20,594 bases of DNA. Origin: Glaciimonas sp. (lineage in GTDB: Bacteria; Pseudomonadota; Gammaproteobacteria; Burkholderiales; Burkholderiaceae). Made by a program: the position numbers and the translations under genes. Below the pieces are notes generated by a model. It did not search any database, was not told the DNA's origin, and was given only the letters and a program-made list of their open reading frames with translations. The DNA is taken from NCBI GenBank assembly GCA_014377145.1, contig JACMQE010000232.1, forward strand, positions 1-20,594. Direction: 5' to 3'. Below are positions 1 through 6,676 of this stretch, piece by piece. Position 1 is the stretch's first letter, and every line of letters starts with the position of its first letter.

Positions 1-930
1 AATCGGCAAACCCGACGCCATGGTTTCCAACAAAATATTGGGCATATTCTCACAGCTTGAGGCAAACAGCCCCAAATCAGCCTCCGCATAACGAAGATGC
101 AATTCATTAAAAGGGATAGCTCCGTGATAGTGCACCCAGCGCCGTACCGCATCCACGCGGTCTATGGTTTGATTCAGCCGTTTGAGCGCAGGCGGATAAG
201 CAGGCCCCACCAAATCCAGCACTATCGGAAAACCCTGTTTGCGCAAGGCGGCCACAGCCTCCACCACATGCCATTGGTGCTTGTATTGGTCAATTATCGA
301 CACATACAGCACGCGATACGGGTGGGCGTCGTCGTATTCAGCGATGGCACACTGCAGTTTGGGCGCCTTGTTAAAGCGAGGGTTGAGCCCATGCGGCACG
401 ATGCAGGTTTGCCCGCGTAGCTTGCCGGTAACGCGCAACACGACATCACGCGCGTATTCCGTCAAAAAGATAACTCCATCAGCTTTTCGGAACGAGCGCG
501 ATTGTGTCAAGCGCAGCAGCAGCAATCTGAGCATAAACAAAGTCCAGCCATAGCGCAGTAATTCAGGCATCTCAAACGGCAGCAGGTTTTGGCTCATGGT
601 CACCACTGGGTGAAAATTTCCCGCATAACTACCCCCCGGTACAAACAACACATCACAGCCTTCATCACGCGCAGCTTGAGACAAACGGTAGCGCTGCCAA
701 AGCGTGCGCTGTAGCAGCCCTTTATCCAACGCCGGTGGATTGCGCTTGCTTAGCCAGGGCTGAGCTTCCAGTGCTTTCAAAGTTGGTTTGCCACCCCAAA
801 CTACAATATGGTCAATGTCATGCCCTGCGGGTTGCGCAGCACGCAGCAATTCCATTAGATGCGTAACACCACCACCGGCGCGCAAGTTGGTGGCGTCTAT
901 CCCTATGGTGTATGGCTTAACCTTGCTCAC
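1..930 (-). CDS. Glycosyltransferase family 4, partial (3' end beyond the left edge)
   Basis: The minus strand is open for 310 codons from a GTG at 930 to base 1, so the C-terminus lies outside the window. The C-terminal end of the visible part holds CENMPNILLETMASGLPI (Glu294 and Glu302), the EX7E motif that binds the nucleotide-sugar donor in GT-B retaining enzymes. The second Rossmann domain begins near LYVSIIDQYKHQWHVVEA. The N-terminal domain carries a Gly-rich loop (NLRAGGGVTHL), as in GT4 acceptor-side loops. The GTG overlaps the galE stop as GTGA, which implies translational coupling. By family it should transfer a sugar from a nucleotide donor to a growing lipid-linked glycan at the inner face of the cytoplasmic membrane. 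Donor and acceptor cannot be told from sequence. The family call is firm. Confidence 0.88.
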   Translation of the reverse strand, partial: MSKVKPYTIGIDATNLRAGGGVTHLMELLRAAQPAGHDIDHIVVWGGKPTLKALEAQPWLSKRNPPALDKGLLQRTLWQRYRLSQAARDEGCDVLFVPGGSYAGNFHPVVTMSQNLLPFEMPELLRYGWTLFMLRLLLLRLTQSRSFRKADGVIFLTEYARDVVLRVTGKLRGQTCIVPHGLNPRFNKAPKLQCAIAEYDDAHPYRVLYVSIIDQYKHQWHVVEAVAALRKQGFPIVLDLVGPAYPPALKRLNQTIDRVDAVRRWVHYHGAIPFNELHLRYAEADLGLFASSCENMPNILLETMASGLPI

Positions 931-1958
931 CCGTTGTCACTGTGTAAATAGCCTAATGCCGCACTGCCCTGTTGCCACCGCCATGCATCGGCACACATTT
1001 GCTCCAAACCACGGCTAGTTTTCCAGTTCAGTAGTTGCTGCGCCAGCGTGGTGTCTGCCCAACACTTGGCAATATCCCCAGCTCGACGCGGCCCAATCTT
1101 ATAGGGGATGACATGCCCACATACTTTCTCAAAAGTTTTGACTATTTCCAGTACTGAGTGCCCCGCACCGGTGCCCAGATTCAGTGTCAGCAGGCCATGC
1201 ACACGGCTCAAATAATCAAGTGCGGCGACATGCCCATCAGCCAGATCGCAGACATGGATATAGTCACGCACCCCCGTCCCATCAATAGTCGGGTAATCAT
1301 CGCCCCACACATTGAGGTACTCGCGCTGGCCAGCCGCCACTTGCGCCACGTAGGGCATGAGATTATTGGGCAGTCCTTGCGGGGCTTCACCAATCAGGCC
1401 AGATTCGTGTGCACCCACAGGATTAAAGTAGCGCAAGCGGGCAATCCGCCACTGGGGATCGGCCTGATACAAATCGGCGAGGATATCCTCTATCGTCAGC
1501 TTGGTGCGACCGTAAGGGTTGGTAGCAGACCGATGGAAATCTTCACGGATAGGCACGTTGGCAGGATCGCCATAAACGGTGGCTGAGGATGAAAAGACGA
1601 GCGTCTTTACTGCGGCCCTGCCCATGGCGGCGAGTAGTTGCAATGTGCCAGTGACGTTATTGTCGTAGTAATCGAGTGGCTTTTCGGCAGACTCGCCAAC
1701 CGCCTTAAGCCCAGCGAAGTGCATGACCGCGTTGATTGGGTGGGCCGTAAATAGACTGTCAAGTGTTGCACTATCGCGAATGTCGCCCTGAATAAACACC
1801 GGACGTTTGCCGCAAAGGGTGGCAAGACGATCAATGACATTAGCGCGACTGTTGCAGAGATTGTCGAGAATAACCAGTTGATACCCCGACTGCGCTAGCG
1901 CAACGCAGGCATGGGAGCCAAGAAAGCCGGTGCCGCCAGTGATAAGGATGGTTTTCAT
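927..1958 (-). CDS. galE: UDP-glucose 4-epimerase
   Basis: This gene encodes a 343-residue extended short-chain dehydrogenase, close to the usual GalE length of about 338. The NAD-binding GxxGxxG is at residues 8-14 (GGTGFLG). The catalytic set is SSSATVYG at 123-130 with Tyr149 and Lys153 (YGRTK), matching the numbering known for E. coli GalE. VRDYIHV and NPVGAHESG are further family signatures. The enzyme interconverts UDP-Glc and UDP-Gal, and sometimes the N-acetyl forms, in the cytoplasm, supplying a galactose-type donor to the cluster's transferases. The start is ATG at 1958 with AGG about 10 nt upstream. A 93-bp gap separates it from the GT2 before it, one of the longer gaps in the operon, and I see no convincing promoter there. 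A GT4 follows with a 4-bp overlap. Confidence 0.96.
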   Translation of the reverse strand: MKTILITGGTGFLGSHACVALAQSGYQLVILDNLCNSRANVIDRLATLCGKRPVFIQGDIRDSATLDSLFTAHPINAVMHFAGLKAVGESAEKPLDYYDNNVTGTLQLLAAMGRAAVKTLVFSSSATVYGDPANVPIREDFHRSATNPYGRTKLTIEDILADLYQADPQWRIARLRYFNPVGAHESGLIGEAPQGLPNNLMPYVAQVAAGQREYLNVWGDDYPTIDGTGVRDYIHVCDLADGHVAALDYLSRVHGLLTLNLGTGAGHSVLEIVKTFEKVCGHVIPYKIGPRRAGDIAKCWADTTLAQQLLNWKTSRGLEQMCADAWRWQQGSAALGYLHSDNG

Positions 1959-2051
1959 TAAAAAGTAACCTCATATTCCCGTCGCCATAACTAAAACTAC
2001 CATTTTCGAAGTCGCTATTACTCCGCTGTGTATCGAATTTCAGTCGCCAAT

Positions 2052-2861
2052 TTATTTTGGATTGTATATTCCAAAACAAGCTCGGATGAGCACTACTAAC
2101 ACAGAGAGATTTCCCTTAACGCTGCTGATTTGGGTGGGCACTTCACCTTTCGGATAGCGCCGTATAGTTGGCAATTCGACACACCGATAACCAAGTTTTG
2201 GGGCGCGATATGATAGGTACGCCAACAACTCGTAAGTCATGAATACGTCGCGAAATGGAGAAACCTTTGGATCAAGCAGCATCTTGCGGCTGTATGCACG
2301 GTAACCTTGTGTGGTATCTGTCCAGTGGAAGCCGGAAAACAAACTCAGCATCGGCGCATGAATAAAGCGGATGGCGAAGTCGCGAGATTTTGGCGTGTTT
2401 TCCGCAACGCCACCTGAAATGAAGCGCGATGCTTGAACAAAATCTATCCCCCGCTTGAGTTCATCAATGAAGCGAGGTATTGCTTCTGGATCATCCTTGT
2501 CATTGCCATCAATAGTAACAATCCCTTCATAACCTTGGTCAAGTGCGAAAGCATAGGCACAGCGTAATTGGGCACTTAATTTTCCCGAACCAGTCTTTAG
2601 TAGTAAATCACGCACTCCATTTTCTTGGAGTAATTCAATCTCTAACGAGCCATCCGTACTTCCGCCATCGACGATAATGATGTCAGCGATATTCTCTACT
2701 TGGAGAGTTTTCATTCTTTCAAGTAAATTTTGGATTCGCTTTCCCTCATTGATAACGGGAATAACAACGCACCAAGAATGTTTTTTTTCAAGCCATAGCA
2801 ACTTTTTGGAAACAGGCACTTGCCAAGAAAATCGCTCTGCAGAATGAACGCAACTATTCAC
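2052..2861 (-). CDS. DPM1-like family 2 glycosyltransferase (probable polyprenyl-phosphate sugar synthase)
   Basis: This is a 269-residue GT2 enzyme with a GT-A fold. The first strand and loop are CVVIPVINEG (residues 31-40), the nucleotide-binding IIVDGGSTDGS is at about 62-72, and the metal-binding region is TIDGNDKDDPE (117-126), the position of DGDxQDPPE in dolichol-phosphate mannose synthase relatives. TQGYRAYSRKML is another hallmark of this subfamily. There is no clear C-terminal membrane pair, only a short hydrophobic stretch (LSVLVVLIRACFGIY). By family it would charge undecaprenyl phosphate with one sugar, which fits its position straight after a GT-C-like membrane protein and an EamA-like transporter. 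The start is GTG at 2861, inside a GTGA overlap with the upstream gene, supported by GGAG four bases upstream. Confidence 0.88.
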   Translation of the reverse strand: MNSCVHSAERFSWQVPVSKKLLWLEKKHSWCVVIPVINEGKRIQNLLERMKTLQVENIADIIIVDGGSTDGSLEIELLQENGVRDLLLKTGSGKLSAQLRCAYAFALDQGYEGIVTIDGNDKDDPEAIPRFIDELKRGIDFVQASRFISGGVAENTPKSRDFAIRFIHAPMLSLFSGFHWTDTTQGYRAYSRKMLLDPKVSPFRDVFMTYELLAYLSYRAPKLGYRCVELPTIRRYPKGEVPTQISSVKGNLSVLVVLIRACFGIYNPK

Positions 2862-4141
2862 AAATCTCCCAATTTATTGGATTGAGCGAAACAATCCTTC
2901 TCCGAATTATGATTGGAGGCAAGAGAGAAAAATAAAACCATCCATCCAATCACCAAAAATGGAGAAAACCATAGAACATAATTCATGTGCCCGTGAATGG
3001 CCGAGTGAACCTTGAACAGGACAAACCAAGAAATTGGTGCTAATGCACTATAAAAAAAACACACACCCAATGCTAAGGATTTCCTAGAAGTTCTAGTAGT
3101 CAAATTAACAGCTGCCAAAACATGCAATGCAACGATAAAAGGAAAGGATACAGTAAAAAAAGCTACCGGGGGAGTACCCCAATTTACAACATAATTGCGC
3201 AATACAGACCAAGCAGACATGTCAACGAATTTGTCGAGCCCTGGATATACGGCACTAGCAACAAACCCGGTGGACATCTGCGATCCCCGAATAAATGTAT
3301 CGTAAAAGCCGTGGATGGGGGTATCAGCCCTAACTAAGGAATGGAGAACTACCGCTGCCAAGAACGACACAAGCGCAACAACAAAAAGTAGCGCACCATC
3401 AACAAACAACCTTTTCAGGGAAACATTGTCGCGAATAGCTTTATAAAGCAGGGGAATTGATGACATAATCACTACGGTACTTACATACTCATAGCCACAC
3501 AAGCATTTTATGAAAATGGCAAATGCATAGAAATATATTAATCGTCTTTGGTTCAAGAATCGCTGAACCATTGGGTTGTATAGCAATAAAACGACAACCA
3601 ATGGCAAAATCCATGTCCAAGTCATCCAATACAAATTTTTCGCAAAAATAGTTATCCAAGGAGATGCGACAATGGAAAAAACCATTCCAAAAGCAGCGAA
3701 AATCCCAAGCTCAAAAACAACCGCGCTCACAATCAATGCAAGCAAACCAGCGAGAATAAATGAATTAATTGCTCTGTAATATTGAATGTCATTAAAATTA
3801 AATATCCTGTGCAATGCTGAAAATAAATGCCCTTGCAGCCCGAATTGCGACGGGTAAGGTAAAGTAATTATATTTGATTTCTTATCTGAAAATGCCCCAT
3901 AAATATCACCTATACTAAGAGGGGATGTATAAAGACCTAACCCTCTTGATGGCTGATTGGAGGATGCGTTTAATATTGACAGCACAACAAGACTTTCTGA
4001 ATCATTCAGGCTCACATAAAATGAGGGTCCTGCAGCTTTAAAGAAATTGCTTTGAAATGACAGAAAAAAAACAATAAAGCTAACTACATATAATAAATAT
4101 TGGCGATAACGTTGTAGGAATTCCACAATCTCGAATTTCAT
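2858..4141 (-). CDS. Polytopic membrane protein, putative GT-C type glycosyltransferase
   Basis: This is a 427-residue protein with roughly ten hydrophobic segments. The first is near residues 14-31, and the rest alternate with short charged loops to about residue 405. The first large loop contains an acidic DSE (47-49) and a YPSQFGLQG segment (96-104), the layout of GT-C enzymes that use lipid-phosphate sugars on the periplasmic side, with the catalytic acid in loop one. I did not recognise a precise family, so the GT-C call rests on topology, the acidic loop and context: EamA-like transporter upstream, DPM1-like GT2 directly downstream with a 4-bp overlap. The alternative is an O-antigen polymerase or other integral membrane protein. 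The start is ATG with GGAAG about 8 nt upstream. The gene is visibly more AT-rich than the enzymes on either side. Confidence 0.7.
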   Translation of the reverse strand: MKFEIVEFLQRYRQYLLYVVSFIVFFLSFQSNFFKAAGPSFYVSLNDSESLVVLSILNASSNQPSRGLGLYTSPLSIGDIYGAFSDKKSNIITLPYPSQFGLQGHLFSALHRIFNFNDIQYYRAINSFILAGLLALIVSAVVFELGIFAAFGMVFSIVASPWITIFAKNLYWMTWTWILPLVVVLLLYNPMVQRFLNQRRLIYFYAFAIFIKCLCGYEYVSTVVIMSSIPLLYKAIRDNVSLKRLFVDGALLFVVALVSFLAAVVLHSLVRADTPIHGFYDTFIRGSQMSTGFVASAVYPGLDKFVDMSAWSVLRNYVVNWGTPPVAFFTVSFPFIVALHVLAAVNLTTRTSRKSLALGVCFFYSALAPISWFVLFKVHSAIHGHMNYVLWFSPFLVIGWMVLFFSLASNHNSEKDCFAQSNKLGDL

Positions 4142-4234
4142 TCAATTACTTCCTTCAATGGTATCCGGTTAACTTGCGAATTCATGCGCAAAAGGTAAGC
4201 ATTAGCGCGGTTGTTCATTTCGATTATTTTTGCT

Positions 4235-4591
4235 TCAACTTACACGAACCGTTATCAGCACCACGCCGGCAACAACAAGCAGAATTCCCGCGATAGTTGT
4301 CCAGTGGAACGGCTCACGAAAGATCAGCAATGAACACAATGCTACCGCTGCCACAGCGCCAGAGGTGAGTACCGGGTGCGCGACATTCAGCGGCAAGCGT
4401 GCCAGAGCAGCGGCATAAAACAAGAACGCTGTTCCATATAACCCCAGCCCCAACCAGAACGGCCAGTTGTTAAGCGTTGCCATCGGGTCACTGAATGATG
4501 GGAACTTGCGCGGAGGCATCATGGCAATTTTTACCAATACACTCGCCGATGCATTAGCTGCAATGCCAAGAATCAAGATAAGCCATTTCAT
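4235..4591 (-). CDS. EamA/SMR-like small membrane protein (ArnE-like lipid-sugar flippase subunit candidate)
   Basis: This 118-residue protein has four hydrophobic helices: about 2-24 (WLILILGIAANASASVLVKI), 46-66, 70-90 and 95-115. Its length and its LNVAHPVLTSGAVAAVALCS core are typical of small multidrug resistance/EamA-type half transporters such as ArnE and ArnF, which flip undecaprenyl-phosphate aminoarabinose. In this setting the likely job is moving a polyprenyl-phosphate sugar, made by the downstream GT2 at 2052-2861, to the periplasm for the GT-C-like protein at 2858-4141. That role is inferred from position. ATG at 4591 overlaps the stop of the TIM-barrel gene as ATGA, so translation is probably coupled. 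Drug efflux is the alternative but fits the cluster poorly. Confidence 0.82.
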   Translation of the reverse strand: MKWLILILGIAANASASVLVKIAMMPPRKFPSFSDPMATLNNWPFWLGLGLYGTAFLFYAAALARLPLNVAHPVLTSGAVAAVALCSLLIFREPFHWTTIAGILLVVAGVVLITVRVS

Positions 4592-5424
4592 ACTTCACCC
4601 AGATTGCTGTTGTTACGGTAGTGACGAATCGCCACACCGAGCGCACGCTCGATCGACAGCAGATGTGGCTCATTCTTGGTTGCCAGCATCTCGATGGAAA
4701 CGATATGTTCTGGCAATCGCTGTCTCAAGCACTCAGCCATCGTGGCGTGGTCTGTCCCTCCATCACCCAACGGAAGCAGGTCTGGCTCACTGGCATGGAT
4801 ATGCCCTATCAGCGATACACTGTTTTGCAATACCACCACCGGATCTTCACCGTTGATCGTGAGTGCGCCGGTGTCCAATTGCATACGTATTGCCGGATGC
4901 GCAACCTGTCTAACCACTTCTGCGGTTTCTGCACTGGTGGTCATGAAGTTGGCACCATAGCAGGTAGGATTAGGCTCCAGGCAAATGACAACGCCATACG
5001 ATTGTGCGATATCGCCAAGCCGCCTAAGGAACGGAATCGCAACCCCGATGACTTGCTCGTCGTTTAGACCACTACGATCTCGATTTTTTGGTGAACCAAA
5101 CACAACACGAGTAGCACCCAGACCACCGCCAATGCGGCATACGGCAGATAAGCGTTGTAGCATTGTATCCTGAACATCAGGCGAACCGAATAAGTTCAGG
5201 CCGGATGTGCCAAACAACAGCGCCTGCATTCCGGTGATTTCGATACCACGCTCCGCCCACCAGCGCTTTACGCGAGCCATTTCCTCGTCGGTTGCACTAG
5301 CAGGCTCCGGAAAATATTTCCCCGGTACAACATCAATCGCATCAACGCCATAGTGCTTAAGCAGTTTGGCGACATCTTCGTCCTCAAATATATCCCACGC
5401 GATACCGGAAACAGCCAGCCTCAT
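4588..5424 (-). CDS. TIM-barrel sugar (phosphate) isomerase/epimerase, AP-endonuclease 2 superfamily
   Basis: This 278-residue protein belongs to the xylose isomerase-like TIM-barrel group. The expected metal ligands appear in order: Glu150 (CLEPNP), Asp184 (MQLDTG), His210 (GHIHASEPD) and Glu245 (VSIEML). Relatives include hydroxypyruvate isomerase, tagatose/psicose epimerases and IolE/IolI, all acting through enediol chemistry with a divalent metal. A substrate cannot be assigned. The stop of the NAD-dependent reductase overlaps this ATG by 4 bp, and this gene's stop overlaps the EamA-like gene by 4 bp, so the three are probably made together. This suggests a cytoplasmic step making or altering a sugar for the lipid-linked branch. 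Composition is balanced, unlike the AT-rich membrane-protein genes nearby. Confidence 0.85.
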   Translation of the reverse strand: MRLAVSGIAWDIFEDEDVAKLLKHYGVDAIDVVPGKYFPEPASATDEEMARVKRWWAERGIEITGMQALLFGTSGLNLFGSPDVQDTMLQRLSAVCRIGGGLGATRVVFGSPKNRDRSGLNDEQVIGVAIPFLRRLGDIAQSYGVVICLEPNPTCYGANFMTTSAETAEVVRQVAHPAIRMQLDTGALTINGEDPVVVLQNSVSLIGHIHASEPDLLPLGDGGTDHATMAECLRQRLPEHIVSIEMLATKNEPHLLSIERALGVAIRHYRNNSNLGEV

Positions 5425-6248
5425 GCGCTCGCCCCCTGTGTGGCCTTCAGAGTGCGTGGCTCAGACTGAGTATAGGAACGGACTGCTTGTATTGTTTCAC
5501 GGCGGCTGTATTGATAGTGGCCAGTAGCCCCGAAAATCTCAGCGTGTCGAGTACGCATGTCATAAATTGCCGGATTGTTTGGCTGCACTTGCTCAAACGA
5601 CTTTCCAAAACCTTGCGCTGATACATCCGCCACACTGATAGGCTCTGCAGTCAGGTGTACCAATTTCAGACCTGCATCAAGTGCGATTTGAATGTCATAC
5701 CAGAGATTAACCATCGGATAGAACTGAAACACACCGCGACTATCAATAGCATGAAGATTGTTGTCATTCAGAAAATCGAAGATGATGTTCTTGCGTAATT
5801 CGGGTCCCACCAAGCCAGGCAGACGAACAATCAAATGGTGCGGAAAGTGGCTTTCGACAAATTTTTCCAGCAGGCGACGATGTAAGCCGTAAGCATGCAG
5901 GTCAGTCTCATCTACCGGCGTTTCTTCGTCAACGTCCAGTGGAATATTGAATATATCTACGGTGCTAATCAATACAAAGGTTTTGCAATTCATCGAGATC
6001 ATGTTCCCTATCAGGCCGTCTATTTTTTCTCGATCTGCTTCAGGTTCGCGATTTGCAATCCACTTTTGTGCGGGCGCACCTGCACAAACAACTGTATCGA
6101 AAGACTGGCCAGCAATCTCGCCGATATTGGTCGAACGATATAGAAATTCGAAGGGTGCTTGCTTTAGAAGAGATGATCCTACAAATCCAGAAAAGCCAAT
6201 CAATGCATTAGGTAATTTCAATTGGTACTCTACTAATTTTGAATGCAA
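5421..6248 (-). CDS. NAD(P)-dependent epimerase/dehydratase-family sugar oxidoreductase
   Basis: This 275-residue Rossmann protein has its dinucleotide loop at 18-24 (GFSGFVG), a GxxGxxG pattern. STVD (95-98) takes the place of the catalytic Ser/Thr strand, and Tyr120 is followed by GLHR, so the usual YxxxK is YxxxR. RLPGLVGPELRKNIIFDFL gives the specificity loop. It probably oxidises, reduces or epimerises a sugar or sugar nucleotide, with the TIM-barrel enzyme encoded next (ATGA overlap) as its partner. No ATG lies near the N-terminus. The reading starts at TTG 6248, while a second TTG at 6221 has GAG six bases upstream and would begin just before the Rossmann strand, so either is possible. 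About 120 bp upstream contain no gene and no convincing promoter. Confidence 0.82.
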   Translation of the reverse strand: MHSKLVEYQLKLPNALIGFSGFVGSSLLKQAPFEFLYRSTNIGEIAGQSFDTVVCAGAPAQKWIANREPEADREKIDGLIGNMISMNCKTFVLISTVDIFNIPLDVDEETPVDETDLHAYGLHRRLLEKFVESHFPHHLIVRLPGLVGPELRKNIIFDFLNDNNLHAIDSRGVFQFYPMVNLWYDIQIALDAGLKLVHLTAEPISVADVSAQGFGKSFEQVQPNNPAIYDMRTRHAEIFGATGHYQYSRRETIQAVRSYTQSEPRTLKATQGASA

Positions 6249-6367
6249 AGGTAATGTTGACTTTAGAGAAATCTTGCTATCTCAAGCTTATCTAGAATAG
6301 CAGCAGTACTAACGAACAAACCTACTACTGCCCGAGCAGTTTATATATTTCGGTATTTGACAATATA

Positions 6368-6676
6368 CTAGTGCGGATCAATTCTGTAAAAAAAGTACGT
6401 AGAGCCGTCCCTATGTTTAACTGTTATCTTTGTATATTTTGCTAGACCTGAAAACTCACCCTCTCCCTCTATGTAAACATACGCGCAAGCATTTCGTTTC
6501 TCTATAAAGGACTGAGCCCTTTTTTCAGCTGAATATTCAAGGATGCTGCGATGAAACAAGACATTTGCATGACCTCGTACCGCTATATTAGAGACGAAGA
6601 GTGCGCATCCAACATTTACTTTATCTAATATTTGCGATGCAAGCTGCCTATTCCCAGCTTCAATAGCGCTCCACGA
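6368..6676 (-). pseudogene. In-frame continuation of the GT-C-like gene after a TGA stop (102 open codons)
   Basis: Directly after the TGA at 6677-6679 the same frame stays open for 102 codons to a TAG at 6368. The residues read as a normal soluble domain: SWSAIEAGNRQLASQIL, then a hydrophobic strand GCALFVSNIAV, a charged helix (EYSAEKRAQSFIEKR), and a strand-rich end with ITVKHRDGSTYFFYRIDPH. This gap would otherwise be 428 bp without a gene. The simplest reading is the C-terminal periplasmic domain of the upstream membrane protein, cut off by a nonsense change such as TGG to TGA. Readthrough, recoding or a sequencing error are alternatives. An internal ATG at 6559 could make a 63-residue product, but no good ribosome site precedes it. 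The coding-like character is judged by eye. Confidence 0.55.

Noticed and set aside
97..553. Two plus-strand open frames of about 105 codons
   Set aside because: They lie wholly antisense to the GT4 gene, whose minus-strand frame carries real family motifs, and the plus-strand peptides match no family.
1158..1586. Plus-strand frame of 142 codons
   Set aside because: Antisense shadow of galE, which has all its catalytic residues.
2047..2060. Inverted repeat CCAA/TTGG near the end of the DPM1-like GT2 gene as a terminator
   Set aside because: A 4-bp arm with no T-run; too weak to call.
4467..5067. Plus-strand frames over the TIM-barrel and EamA-like genes
   Set aside because: Antisense shadows; the minus-strand genes have intact metal ligands and membrane helices.
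6328..6339. Transcription terminator from the hairpin CTGC/GCAG
   Set aside because: The stem is only 4 bp and no T-run follows on the minus strand.
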